A stretch of DNA of 64,000 nucleotides from CAYSUS01 sp964434165 (GCA_964434165.1 CAYSUS010000020.1:19658-83657); one strand, 5' to 3'. Positions 1 to 8,144 are shown, numbered from the stretch's first letter. Made by a program: numbers and translations. The notes: generated from the sequence alone by a model not told the origin.

Positions 1-156
1 CTCGCCGAGCGCCCGCAGGGCCTCTTCCTCGGAGACGAACCCGAGCTGAACGGCGACCTGGTCCAGGCGCGAGCCCTCGGACTGCGCGTGCCGCGACTGT
101 TCCAACTGGCGTTGGTCGAGCAGTCCCTTTCGAAGGAGGATCTCACCGGCTTCCAT
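1..156 (-). CDS. GspE/PilB-type secretion ATPase, N-terminal fragment
   Basis: Only the first 52 codons lie in the window; the gene continues off the left edge on the minus strand. The protein starts MEAGEILLRKGLLD and goes on with QLEQSRHAQ, LDQVAVQLGFVSEEEAL. This is the N-terminal MshEN / T2SSE_N pattern of type II secretion and type IV pilus assembly ATPases (GspE, PilB), which binds c-di-GMP or contacts the inner-membrane platform. The catalytic P-loop part is not visible, so GspE and PilB cannot be told apart. A large secretin lies at 57836-62185, about 58 kb away, and could belong to the same type of machine, but nothing here links the two directly. The ATG at 154-156 is the first clear start; a weak GGAGG-like site lies about 16 bases upstream of it. 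Confidence 0.75.
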   Translation of the reverse strand, partial: MEAGEILLRKGLLDQRQLEQSRHAQSEGSRLDQVAVQLGFVSEEEALRALGE

Positions 157-465
157 CAGTCCAGTCCTGTCGGCCTCCGACCCGCGGCGGCGCAAGCAGC
201 ATCGCCCCCAGGAGGTTTCGTCGCAAAGCCCCGATTCTTAGTTACTCCCGGGTGGGCCCCCGTTACAGCGTTCGATCCGGCACCACAGAAGCCGCCGAGC
301 TCGAACCGGCGAAAACGGGGCTGGCCGGCCGCACGCCGCGACCGGCCAACACCTCCGATCTCTCCACGATAAAGCGCCCCCCACCGTCCGTCCAGGGGGC
401 AGGGAAGGGCTTCCTTCCCCCTCTTGGGAGCACTACGAGGCGAACGACGACGCGTGACCGGCGCC
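157..465. other. Intergenic gap with a small hairpin
   Basis: There is no convincing gene in these 309 bases between the GspE-like start and the 3' end of the next minus-strand gene. A short inverted repeat, GGAAGG-gct-tCCTTCC (about 402-418), could form a hairpin downstream of the 466-1188 gene, but no T-run follows it on that strand, so it is at best a weak terminator. Confidence 0.4.
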
Positions 466-1188
466 TCACCGGCTTCCGCCCGGACGTCCGCCGCCGCGCT
501 GCCCTCCGCCGCGCCGGCCTTGGAACATCTGGGAGAAATCCAGCTCGAACGTCTCTCCGGTCATCTCCTCGATTATCTTCCGCTGGCTGTCGGTGAGCAC
601 GTCCTTGACCTTCTTCTCCGCCTCCTCGCGGATCTGGCGCGGCAGGTCCTGGAGTTTCTGCCGGGTCTCCTCCTGGATCTTGCGGAGCTTATCAAGCTGG
701 TCCTTGCTCAAACCGAGCTTCTTGACCATCTCCTCGTCGTCGATCAAGCCGCCCATTCCGCCCCGCCTGAGGCGAAGCTGGGTGGCGACCTGGGCCAGCC
801 TGGTTGTCTGGTGGGGAAGCAAGACCTTGTTGGTCCTCTCCTGGGCCTCTTCGATCCGTTGCCGCATCCGCTCGCGAAGCTCCGCGGCTTTCGCCTCGCG
901 CTCTTCGGCAGGGACGTCGCGCAGGCCACCCCACATCTCCCGCATCCCCTCGCGCAGCTCGTTGCCGATCTCCTCGAGCTGCTTCTTCTGCTCGGGCAGC
1001 AACTCCAACTCTTCCTGCACCTGGGGCAGGCGCAGAAGCATCGCAGGGTTGCTGAACATCCGGCCCGGGCCTCGGGGGCCGCGCGGACCGCCCGGTCCCG
1101 GGTCGGGCTGGGCCAGGGCCGATCCGGCCCAAAGCGCGACCATCGCCCCCATCGCCGCCAGAACCACAAACCGACTGTACGCTCTCAT
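466..1188 (-). CDS. Secreted helical Spy-like protein
   Basis: A 240-residue exported protein. Residues 1-26 are a clear Sec signal peptide (basic MRAYSR, a hydrophobic core, and ALA at the cleavage site). A Gly/Pro/Arg-rich stretch follows (about 28-43). The rest is a long, charged helical region (about 55-215) rich in Glu, Gln, Arg and Leu, with repeats of the type LLPEQKKQLEEIG and LTDSQRKIIEEMTG. These resemble the LTxxQ motifs of the Spy/CpxP periplasmic chaperones, but the likeness is by pattern only. The C-terminus is a Gly/Arg tail (GRRGGGQRGGG). The start is supported by AGGAG nine bases before the ATG. Small exported proteins of this kind are common in planctomycetes and have no assigned role. 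Confidence 0.7.
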   Translation of the reverse strand: MRAYSRFVVLAAMGAMVALWAGSALAQPDPGPGGPRGPRGPGRMFSNPAMLLRLPQVQEELELLPEQKKQLEEIGNELREGMREMWGGLRDVPAEEREAKAAELRERMRQRIEEAQERTNKVLLPHQTTRLAQVATQLRLRRGGMGGLIDDEEMVKKLGLSKDQLDKLRKIQEETRQKLQDLPRQIREEAEKKVKDVLTDSQRKIIEEMTGETFELDFSQMFQGRRGGGQRGGGRPGGSR

Positions 1189-1268
1189 CGCTTCACACTC
1201 CTACAAGGGGGTACATCAACACGCCAGGCCGGCGACCCACACGGGCGCAAGCCGACAAATCCCACTGC

Positions 1269-1292
1269 GGGCGCAGGGGAGCATCTGCGCCC
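1269..1292. promoter_or_regulatory. 8-bp-arm inverted repeat between divergent genes
   Basis: GGGCGCAG (1269-1276), an 8-base loop and CTGCGCCC (1285-1292) form a perfect inverted repeat. It lies in the 285-bp gap between the divergent genes at 466-1188 and 1474-2562. It could be an operator or just a hairpin; no T-run follows on either strand. I could not pick a confident promoter for either gene here. Confidence 0.35.
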
Positions 1293-1473
1293 CTAAATCT
1301 AACCCCGACAACCCTTTCGAGTTTCTGCTTCTTGGAAAAAGAGCGATACTCAAAGCAGGGTCGGATGGTTAAGATTAAGGAGTTGCGTGCCGCATTGGAG
1401 CCGGGGACGGCGATCGACCCTCGGGGATGTCCAGATGCAGCAACAGGACCGGCTCCCGGGAGGATAACTGCAT

Positions 1474-2562
1474 ATGATCACCCGACGGAGACAAATCGGA
1501 CTGGCCGTCCTCGCCGTGGCCGTGCTCGCGGCGAGTACCGCGCACGGCCAGTGGCGCGGCCGCAGCCGGAGGGGGAGCACCGACTCGGACGGAACCGCGG
1601 ACAGCCGTCTGGAGAGGGCCGAGCGCCTGATCGTGCTCTTCGACGCCAATCGCGACGGCATCATCGAGCCCAGCGAGGTCCACGGGCGCAGCCGCTACAT
1701 CTTCGAGCGGATGACCAAGGAGGCGGGGCTCGATCCGACGCACTCGGTCTCGGTGAGCGAGCTCCGCGCGGCGGTCGCGCGGCGGCTGCAGAAGGCGAAG
1801 ACGGAGGCCGCCCCGTCCTCCACGACCCCGGCCTCCGGCGACGCGAAGAGAACCGACGGCTCGAAGGAAGCCGCGGACGCGGCGCCCCAGGTCGCCGGAT
1901 TCGGGGTCGAGCGCCAGGCGCCCGAAGTCCGGGGCTTCGGCCCGGCGGGAGGCACCGCCTCGTCCCCGCCGCGCTCTTCGGGCCCGTCCCGCAGCAGCTC
2001 GTCGGGCGGCTCGACGGGGTCGTCCGGCTCGCCGGGAGACAAGAACCTCGACACCCGCATCCGCCGCTACGCCGAGAGCCTTCTGAAACGCTACGACGCC
2101 AACAAGAACGGGGTGCTCGAGAAGGACGAGTGGAAGAAGATGCGGGGATCGCCCGAAAAGGGCGACCGCAACAAGGATGGCGTGATCACCCTCGAAGAGC
2201 TCACCGCCCGGCTTTCCGAATACAGCAGGAAGAGCTCCTCGTCGAGCTCCACCACGTCGAGCACGTCCTCGACCTCGACTTCCTCGCATCGTTCGCGCTA
2301 CTCCTCCTCCCGCGACTCCGGCGGCTCGGCCGACCCGGGCGATCGCAAGAGCTATCGCTTCCTCAGCGCCACGGAGCGGCTGCCCAAGGGCCTGCCCGAC
2401 TGGTTCGCGCGCAAGGACGCCAACGGCGACGGACAGGTGGCCATGGCCGAGTACTCGACCGACTGGGACGACGCGAAGGCCGGCGAGTTCGCCAAGTACG
2501 ACCGCAACAACGACGGCCTGATCACGCCCCAGGAGTGCCTGGACGCGGAGAGCAGCGACTGA
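1474..2562 (+). CDS. Secreted multi-EF-hand protein
   Basis: A 362-residue exported protein with a signal peptide at residues 1-25 (RRR start, hydrophobic core, AHG cleavage region). Five EF-hand calcium loops can be read: DANRDGIIEPSE (57-68), DANKNGVLEKDE (208-219), DRNKDGVITLEE (231-242), DANGDGQVAMAE (315-326) and DRNNDGLITPQE (343-354). All have Asp at loop positions 1, 3 or 5 and Glu at position 12, so they should bind Ca2+. Long Ser/Thr-rich linkers (about 162-187 and 252-280) separate the first loop and the two pairs. The layout suggests a calcium-dependent extracellular or envelope protein rather than an enzyme. The start is supported by GGGAGG at 1458-1463, ten bases before the ATG. 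Confidence 0.8.
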   Translation: MITRRRQIGLAVLAVAVLAASTAHGQWRGRSRRGSTDSDGTADSRLERAERLIVLFDANRDGIIEPSEVHGRSRYIFERMTKEAGLDPTHSVSVSELRAAVARRLQKAKTEAAPSSTTPASGDAKRTDGSKEAADAAPQVAGFGVERQAPEVRGFGPAGGTASSPPRSSGPSRSSSSGGSTGSSGSPGDKNLDTRIRRYAESLLKRYDANKNGVLEKDEWKKMRGSPEKGDRNKDGVITLEELTARLSEYSRKSSSSSSTTSSTSSTSTSSHRSRYSSSRDSGGSADPGDRKSYRFLSATERLPKGLPDWFARKDANGDGQVAMAEYSTDWDDAKAGEFAKYDRNNDGLITPQECLDAESSD

Positions 2563-2758
2563 TCCGTCCGGCAGGCCGCCTCATGGCCGGTCTCGGGGCC
2601 GATGGGGTCCCTCTCGCGCGGCCCGCGGTTCGTTGACACGGGCTCCGGCGTCAGGCTAGAGTGTCGGGCAGTCACCTACGCGCTTGCCGCGCTTCCTCCG
2701 CCACCCGCCGACGCGCGCCGCAGCCGAACCGGTGGCCTCGCCAGAAAGGACCCCGACC

Positions 2759-3439
2759 ATGCGTTGCCTCCCACTCCTTGCCGTCCTGCTGCTTGCGCCG
2801 TTTGCCGCAATCGGCGACGAGGCCCCGTCGGCCGATGCCCCGAGCGGCGATGAGGGCTTCACGCCCATCTTCAACGGGAAGGACCTCGACGACTGGCAAG
2901 GCCTCAACGGCAGCACCGACAGCTACTACGTCAAGGACGGTATGCTCATCTGCAAGGCCCACGGCAAGGAGCACATCTTCACCAAGAAGAAGTTCTCCGA
3001 CTTCATCCTCCGCTTCGACTTCAAGCTGGAGCCCGGCGGCAACAACGGCGTGGGCATCCGCACGCAGGTCCACCGCGCGCCGCACATCTACGGCATGGAG
3101 ATCCAGGTCCTCGACGACGACGCGCCCAAGCACGAGGACATCAAGCCCTGGCAACACCACGGCTCGATCTACGGCGTGGTGCCGGCCAAGACCGGGCACA
3201 CCAGGCCGGCCGGCGAGTGGAACACCGAGGAGATCCTCTGCCAGGGGAGCCACGTGCGCGTGACGCTCAACGGCACGGTGATCGTCGACGCCGACCTCGA
3301 CAAAATCAAGCTGCCGACGCCCGACGGCAAGGACCACCCCGGGATGAAATACACCGAAGGCCACATCAGCCTCCACGCCCACGGCAACGGCCAGGAGGTG
3401 TACTTCAAGAATCTCCGCGTGAAGGAGTTGCCAGAGTAG
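2759..3439 (+). CDS. DUF1080 secreted protein (3-keto-disaccharide hydrolase family)
   Basis: A 226-residue exported protein with a short signal peptide (MRCLPLLAVLLLAPFAAIG). The body has the DUF1080 hallmarks: FNGKDLDDWQG near the start of the mature protein, GGNNGVGIRT, YGMEIQVLDDDAP, GEWNTEEILCQG and a final YFKNLRVKEL. This is a concanavalin-like beta-sandwich, very abundant in Planctomycetota; characterised relatives cleave 3-keto-glycosides. I chose the ATG at 2759 rather than an upstream in-frame start (2684) because it follows AAGGA and opens directly onto the signal peptide. The TAG stop (3437-3439) is also the first three bases of a dispersed repeat. It stands just before a beta-helix and a DUF4838 protein, so it probably belongs to a glycan-degradation set. 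Confidence 0.88.
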   Translation: MRCLPLLAVLLLAPFAAIGDEAPSADAPSGDEGFTPIFNGKDLDDWQGLNGSTDSYYVKDGMLICKAHGKEHIFTKKKFSDFILRFDFKLEPGGNNGVGIRTQVHRAPHIYGMEIQVLDDDAPKHEDIKPWQHHGSIYGVVPAKTGHTRPAGEWNTEEILCQGSHVRVTLNGTVIVDADLDKIKLPTPDGKDHPGMKYTEGHISLHAHGNGQEVYFKNLRVKELPE

Positions 3440-3552
3440 CAGGCGCACTCCGTGTGCCGTCCGCCTCGCCACCAAGAATCCCTCTAGCCCTATGATACGA
3501 AGTCACTCCGTCTTGCGTTGCCACCAAGCGTTCCGCGAATCCCTCTACGAAG
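3437..3552. repeat. Degenerate copy of the 100-bp TAGCAGGC inverted-repeat element
   Basis: TAGCAGGCGCACTCCGTGTG (3437-3456) matches the left end of the complete copies at 8044-8144 and 62729-62828. The rest is scrambled: a second CACTCCG and a stretch with TTGCGTTGCCACCAAGCG resemble the middle of the 62729 copy, and no right end (GCCTGCTA) is found. The repeat begins exactly at the DUF1080 stop codon and runs into the proposed start of the next gene. Confidence 0.65.
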
Positions 3553-5525
3553 AGCGCTTGCTGCCGCTGATGGCTCTTCTACTGCTGGTTGCACCGCTGG
3601 CGGCGGCCGATGAGCCACGCCGCCCCTGGCCGCCGACCTACAAGATCAAGCCGGACCAGAAGGACCGCCTGACGCCGGCGGACGTGGTCGGCCCGGATGG
3701 CATCGTGTATCCCGATTGGCGGTATGCGGGGGTCCCCGGCGGCATCCCCAAGGTGCCCGAGGCGGCCCGGGCCGAGAGCTTCGGCGCCAGGCCCGACGAC
3801 GGCAGGGATGACAGCCGGGCGATCGAGCACGGCGCCGAGGCGGTCGCGGGTCAGGGCGGCGGGGCCCTGGTGCTGGGCGCCGGGACGTATCATCTCGACC
3901 AGCCGGTGATCCTCTCCTGCGCTGGCGTCGTGATCCGTGGAGCTGGGGCCGAGAAGACGAAGCTGGTTTTCCGTTACGGAGCGCCCGAGGGCGGCGTCGG
4001 CTTCTTCCGTCTGAAGGAAGGAGATGCGGTCGGACCCGACACGCCGCTGGAGGTCCACGCCGCGCCGGACGGTCTGGAGCGGATCGCGATTCTGGCCGGC
4101 GAGCGCGAACTCTACGCGAGGAACCGCCACAAGCACTGGGGCGGAACGTTCATGATCCGGACCTTCGGCAAGAGCCTGGGCCGGCTGGAGCCGGGAGAGC
4201 ACAAGCTGACCGCCCTGGCCGAGTGGTCCGACAGGCGGCGCGTCGAGAAGAAGATCACCGTGCGATGGGACCCCGAGAAGCGCCTGCCCGCCGGGTCGCG
4301 CCGTCTGCCCGGGGCCGGGCTCGCCGCGATCATGTTTCACGGCGAGGACACTGGCCCCTCGTGGAGACTGGCCAACGACGGCCGGCGCGGCGACCTGGAG
4401 ATCGAGCTGACCGAAGCACCGGAGCTCGAGCCGGGCGACGCGATCGAACTGGATGCCCCGGCCACCGAGCGATGGAACCGGCTGGTCCAAAACGCCTGCC
4501 AGTGGGGCACCTACCGCCGGGGGCACTTCCAGGTCGAGGCGGTCGAGGGTCGCCGGGTGCGATTGAACCAGCCGTTGCGCATCGACTTCCCGGTGATCGA
4601 CCGCAGCACGGCGCGCAAGCTCGATCCCGTGCGACGCAGCGGCGTGGAGGACCTCGCCCTGGAGCAGTCGGAGAAGCTGTGGACCTGCGGCGTGCTGTTC
4701 GCCACGGCCTGGGAGTGCTGGGCACGGGGCGTGACCGTGGTCAAGGCGGGCCGCCACCCGATCTACACGCGCCAGGCCAAGTGGTGCGAGATCCGCGACT
4801 GCCGCTTGGACGACGCCTGGTACCACGGCGGCGGAGGCACGGCCTACGTGGGCTGGGAGCGGTCGTACGACGGCCTGATGGAGAACGTCGAGACCTGGAA
4901 GATGCGCCACGCGCCCTGCGTGCAGTGGTCCAGCTCGGGCAACGTCATTCGCAAGAGCACCTTCCACGGCAGCGACGCCCAGTGGCACGCCGGATGGACC
5001 AACGAGAACCTGTACGAGCAGTGCCTGGTCGAGGCCGCGGGCAGTCACGGCACCTACGGACACGGCGGCTGGGCCTCGCCGCCCCACGACGCCGCACACG
5101 GGCCGGAAGGACCTCGCAACGTCGTCTCCAACTGCGATATCCGCGCCCCCAAGACCGGCCTGTGGATGGGCGGGATGAACGAGAACTGGTTGATTCTCTA
5201 CAACCGCATCGTCGCCGGGTCGGGGCCGGGCGTGTTCGCGGGCCGCGCCTCGTTCGACCACATCCTCCGCGGCAACACGATCGCCGTGGCCTCCGAGAGG
5301 CCGGCCATCGAGCTGAGCAGCCCAGACTGCCTGGGGGTGGAGGTCGTGGGGAACCGCATCTACGGGGCCGGCGGAACGGTGGTCGGCGGAAAGGCCAGGC
5401 CCGCGGCAATTCGGGATAACCAGGTGTTTCCTTACCAGGACGACCCGCCGCGGCCCGAGCCGGCCGTCCCCTCGATCTTCGAGTGGCAGCGGGCGCAGGC
5501 CCAGCGGTCGAAGCGTATCGAGTAG
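3492..5525 (+). CDS. Secreted right-handed beta-helix (pectate-lyase-like) protein
   Basis: A 677-residue exported protein of the single-stranded right-handed beta-helix type. The start of the helix is marked by SFGARPDDGRDDSRAIEHG (pectate-lyase superfamily cap, about residues 96-114), followed by GGGALVLGAGTYHLDQPV. The C-terminal half has the recurring short strands and Asn/His turns of this fold, for example NVIRKSTFHGSD, NVVSNCDIRAPKTGLW and ILYNRIVAGSGPGV. A separate beta-rich insert interrupts the helix at about residues 180-260. Such proteins are usually polysaccharide lyases or epimerases, but I cannot name the substrate or the catalytic residues. The start is uncertain: the ATG at 3492 has no ribosome site and its first 20 codons lie in repeat DNA, so a start at 3558 (TTG) or 3570 (ATG), just before the hydrophobic segment, is possible. 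DUF1080 and DUF4838 genes flank it. Confidence 0.78.
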   Translation: MIRSHSVLRCHQAFRESLYEERLLPLMALLLLVAPLAAADEPRRPWPPTYKIKPDQKDRLTPADVVGPDGIVYPDWRYAGVPGGIPKVPEAARAESFGARPDDGRDDSRAIEHGAEAVAGQGGGALVLGAGTYHLDQPVILSCAGVVIRGAGAEKTKLVFRYGAPEGGVGFFRLKEGDAVGPDTPLEVHAAPDGLERIAILAGERELYARNRHKHWGGTFMIRTFGKSLGRLEPGEHKLTALAEWSDRRRVEKKITVRWDPEKRLPAGSRRLPGAGLAAIMFHGEDTGPSWRLANDGRRGDLEIELTEAPELEPGDAIELDAPATERWNRLVQNACQWGTYRRGHFQVEAVEGRRVRLNQPLRIDFPVIDRSTARKLDPVRRSGVEDLALEQSEKLWTCGVLFATAWECWARGVTVVKAGRHPIYTRQAKWCEIRDCRLDDAWYHGGGGTAYVGWERSYDGLMENVETWKMRHAPCVQWSSSGNVIRKSTFHGSDAQWHAGWTNENLYEQCLVEAAGSHGTYGHGGWASPPHDAAHGPEGPRNVVSNCDIRAPKTGLWMGGMNENWLILYNRIVAGSGPGVFAGRASFDHILRGNTIAVASERPAIELSSPDCLGVEVVGNRIYGAGGTVVGGKARPAAIRDNQVFPYQDDPPRPEPAVPSIFEWQRAQAQRSKRIE

Positions 5526-5556
5526 CGGGCCCACCCGGCAGACAAAGGAGTCCCCC

Positions 5557-7377
5557 ATGAAACGCATCGGTGCGATCGCCGCCTTTGCCATCGTCGCGGC
5601 CTTGATTCCCGGAGCCGCTATCGCCGAAGCCCTCGTGCTGGCCGACGGCGGCAAGAGCGAGTTCCAGATCGTGGTTGCCGAAGAGGCCTCGCCGTCCACG
5701 AGGCACGCGGCCAAGGAGCTTCAGGCGTTCCTCGCCGAGATGACCGGGGCCAAACTGCCGATCGTCTCCGACTCGGAGAAGCCGGGCCCCCACGAGATCG
5801 TTTTGGGCAGGAACGCCCACTTCGAGAAGCTCGGCCTGAAGATCGACGTCGATGCGCTGGGCAAGGAAGGCTACGTGATCCGCACGGCCGGGCCGCACCT
5901 GGCGATCGTCGGGAGCGACGTCCGCGGCACGCTGTACGGCGTGTACGGCCTCCTGGAGGATCACCTGGGCTGCCGGTGGTTCGCCCCGGGCGTGAGCCGC
6001 ATCCCCAAGTCGAAGAGGCTCGTGCTTGGGGCCACGAACGACCGGCAGGTCCCCGTGCTGGAGTACCGCGAGCCGTTCACGTACGACTGCTTCGACGGCG
6101 ACTGGTGCGCGCGCAACCGCGTAAACTCCAGCGCCGCCCGGCTCGGCCCGCAGCACGGCGGCAAGGTCCGCTTTGGGAGCGGCTTCTTCGTCCACACCTT
6201 CAACCGGCTGGTGCCGCCGGAGAAGTACTATGACGCCCATCCCGAGTACTTCTCGCTGGTCAAGGGCAAGCGGCTGAAGGAGCGGTCGCAGCTCTGCTGC
6301 ACCAACGAGGACGTGATCCGCCTGTGCACCGAGGGCATCCGCCGGGCGATGGCCGCCCAGCCCGACGCCACGGTGTTCTCCGTCTCGCAGAACGACTGGC
6401 ACAACTACTGCGAGTGCGAGACGTGCCAGGCCCTGGCCAAGGCCGAGGGCTCTCAGATCGCGCCGGTGCTGGCCCTGGTCAACCGCGTGGCCCAGGCCGT
6501 GGAGAAGGACTACCCGGACAAGGCCGTGGAGACACTGGCCTACCAGTGGACGCGCAAGCCGCCCAAGACGCTGCGGCCTCGCCCGAACGTAATCGTGCGC
6601 CTGTGCTCCATCGAGTGCTGCTTCTCCCACCCGTTGGCCACCTGCACGAGCAAGGCCAACGTGGAGTTCCGCCGCGACGCGCAAGGGTGGTCCCAGGTCT
6701 CCAAGCGGCTCTGGGTGTGGGACTACGTGACCGACTTCCGCCACTACCTGCTGCCGTTCCCCAACCAGCGCGTGCGCAACGACAACATCCAGTTCTTCGT
6801 CGCGCACCACGTGACGGGCATCTTCGAGCAGGATTCGTACAACTCGCCGCACAGCGAGCTGGCCGCGCTGGGCGGCTATCTGACGGCCAAGTTCCTCTGG
6901 AACCCCGAATACGACGAAGAGGAGGCCCTCACCGCGTTCCTCGACGCCTATTACGGCAAGGCGGCCGGCAGCGTCCGAACGTATCTCGACCTGATTCACG
7001 ACTACGTCGAGGAGAACGACATCCACGTGAGCATCTGGGCCCACGTGGACAGCCCCCACCTGACCGACGCGATGCTCCTGGAGGCCGACGCCCTGTGGCA
7101 GCAGGCCGAGGAGCAGACGGCGCGTGAGCCGGCGGTGCAGAAACGGGTGAAACTGGACCGGATGAGCGTGGATTACGCGATCGTGGAGCGAGCGCGCGAG
7201 GTCCTGTCCAAGGGGGCCAAGGCCGACGAGCCGCTGGTGGCGGCCGCGCGGCGGCGGTTCGGCCCGTTCACCGCGACGCTTGCGGCCAGCGGCGTTTCGC
7301 GCCTGCACGAGCACGTGGTGCTGGATGCGGCCGAGTACCGCGCCAAGCTGGGGGCCGCCCTGGGATTGGCGCCGTAG
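5557..7377 (+). CDS. DUF4838 secreted glycan-acting protein
   Basis: A 606-residue protein with a signal peptide (1-23). Residues about 26-160 form an alpha/beta domain like the N-terminal domain of GH20 and GH67 enzymes (STRHAAKELQAFLAEMTG, EGYVIRTAG, GTLYGVYGLLEDHLGCRWF). The DUF4838 domain follows, with its hallmark SQNDWHNYCECETC (277-290), in which the cysteines are strictly placed, and CSIECCFSHPL further on. The family is found with glycoside hydrolases in planctomycete and Bacteroidota glycan loci; it is thought to be a hydrolase or binding protein but its reaction is not established. The gene follows the beta-helix gene by 31 bases and has AAGGAG before its ATG, so the two are probably co-transcribed. 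Confidence 0.88.
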   Translation: MKRIGAIAAFAIVAALIPGAAIAEALVLADGGKSEFQIVVAEEASPSTRHAAKELQAFLAEMTGAKLPIVSDSEKPGPHEIVLGRNAHFEKLGLKIDVDALGKEGYVIRTAGPHLAIVGSDVRGTLYGVYGLLEDHLGCRWFAPGVSRIPKSKRLVLGATNDRQVPVLEYREPFTYDCFDGDWCARNRVNSSAARLGPQHGGKVRFGSGFFVHTFNRLVPPEKYYDAHPEYFSLVKGKRLKERSQLCCTNEDVIRLCTEGIRRAMAAQPDATVFSVSQNDWHNYCECETCQALAKAEGSQIAPVLALVNRVAQAVEKDYPDKAVETLAYQWTRKPPKTLRPRPNVIVRLCSIECCFSHPLATCTSKANVEFRRDAQGWSQVSKRLWVWDYVTDFRHYLLPFPNQRVRNDNIQFFVAHHVTGIFEQDSYNSPHSELAALGGYLTAKFLWNPEYDEEEALTAFLDAYYGKAAGSVRTYLDLIHDYVEENDIHVSIWAHVDSPHLTDAMLLEADALWQQAEEQTAREPAVQKRVKLDRMSVDYAIVERAREVLSKGAKADEPLVAAARRRFGPFTATLAASGVSRLHEHVVLDAAEYRAKLGAALGLAP

Positions 7378-7450
7378 GGACGCGGCACACGGGGGTGCGC
7401 GGGAGCGAATCGCGTGCCGAAAACGGCGCCGCCGGGGCCGAAGAAACGCC

Positions 7451-7479
7451 TTTACACAATCCGGCCGATTGCGAATAAT
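7451..7479 (+). promoter_or_regulatory. Sigma-70-type promoter for greA
   Basis: TTTACA (7451-7456), a 17-bp spacer and AATAAT (7474-7479) differ from the consensus at one base each. Transcription would start near 7486, giving a leader of about 84 bases before the greA ATG. A terminator hairpin lies inside that leader. Confidence 0.75.
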
Positions 7480-7502
7480 GGGAGGCAATCGAGGATCGAA
7501 CT

Positions 7503-7545
7503 AGGCGACCGCGGCCCCAAAAGGCCAGTCGGTCGCCTCTTTTTT
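7503..7545 (+). terminator. Intrinsic terminator in the greA leader
   Basis: AGGCGACCG (7503-7511) pairs perfectly with CGGTCGCCT (7530-7538), and CTTTTTT follows (7539-7545); an inner GGCC/GGCC pair strengthens the stem. By shape this is a textbook intrinsic terminator. It stands downstream of the greA promoter and 25 bases before the greA start, so it should act as an attenuator and could also end read-through from the DUF4838 gene. Confidence 0.8.
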
Positions 7546-7569
7546 CGCCTGTTGGTTGGAGTTGCTAGC

Positions 7570-8046
7570 ATGTCGGATCGCATCCCCATGACCCGAGCCG
7601 GGTACGACAAGCTCAAGGCCGAGTTGGACCGCATGGAGACCGTGGAGCTGCCCGAGATTCTGGAGCGGCTGGCCGCCGCCCGGGCCGAGGGCGACCTGAG
7701 CGAGAACGCCGAGTACGAGGGCGCGCAGGAGAGCCGGCAGCTCATGGAGGCCCGCATCAACGAGCGCCGCGACCGGCTTTCGCGGGCGGCCATCATGGAC
7801 GGGGCGAAGGTCAACAAGGACGAAGTCGGCTTCGGGGCCACGGTCATCCTCAAGGACCTCGACTTCGGCGACCAGGAGGAGTACACGCTGGTCGGCGCCG
7901 GCGAGGAGGACTACGACGCGGGCAGGATCCTCGTCACGAGCCCGCTGGCCCAGGGCCTGGTGGGCCGGAAGGTCGGCGAGAAGCCGGAGATCGAGGTGCC
8001 CCAGGGCACGCTGCGCTTCGAGGTCCTCGACATCCGCTACGAGTAG
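7570..8046 (+). CDS. greA: Transcription elongation factor GreA
   Basis: A 158-residue protein of the usual GreA length. The N-terminal coiled coil contains the diagnostic stretch RAEGDLSENAEYEGAQE (about residues 38-54), whose acidic tip (D and E) enters the RNA polymerase secondary channel and promotes transcript cleavage. The C-terminal FKBP-like domain has GATVILKDLDFGDQEEYTLVG, followed by SPLAQGLVGRKVGE and a final FEVLDI strand. The start is the ATG at 7570, preceded by GGAG; it gives the standard MxxxPMTxxGYxKL opening. The gene has its own promoter and a terminator in the leader. Its TAG stop (8044-8046) is at once the first three bases of a 101-bp repeat that separates it from the convergent sugar transporter. 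Confidence 0.96.
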   Translation: MSDRIPMTRAGYDKLKAELDRMETVELPEILERLAAARAEGDLSENAEYEGAQESRQLMEARINERRDRLSRAAIMDGAKVNKDEVGFGATVILKDLDFGDQEEYTLVGAGEEDYDAGRILVTSPLAQGLVGRKVGEKPEIEVPQGTLRFEVLDIRYE

Positions 8047-8144
8047 CAGGCGCGCTGAGTAGGTAGGCACGCTCCGTGTGCCGTTTACGTGCGCAATGAA
8101 CCCTTCACCGACAAGGCGGACGGCACTGCGGAGAACGCCTGCTA
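8044..8144. repeat. Complete 101-bp TAGCAGGC...GCCTGCTA inverted-repeat element
   Basis: The left end, TAGCAGGCGCGC (8044-8055) with GCTCCGTGTGCCG further in (8071-8083), is mirrored by GGACGGCACTGCGGAG and AACGCCTGCTA at the right (ending at 8144). Related copies are at 3437 (broken) and 62729-62828 (100 bp, complete). The first three bases are the stop codon of greA; the last three, read on the minus strand, are the stop codon of the MFS transporter. It codes for no protein and is MITE- or REP-like in form. Confidence 0.85.

Noticed and set aside
4945..7488. An 847-codon minus-strand frame opposite the beta-helix and DUF4838 genes
   Set aside because: The composition is that of a GC-bias shadow and the opposite strand codes for recognised families.
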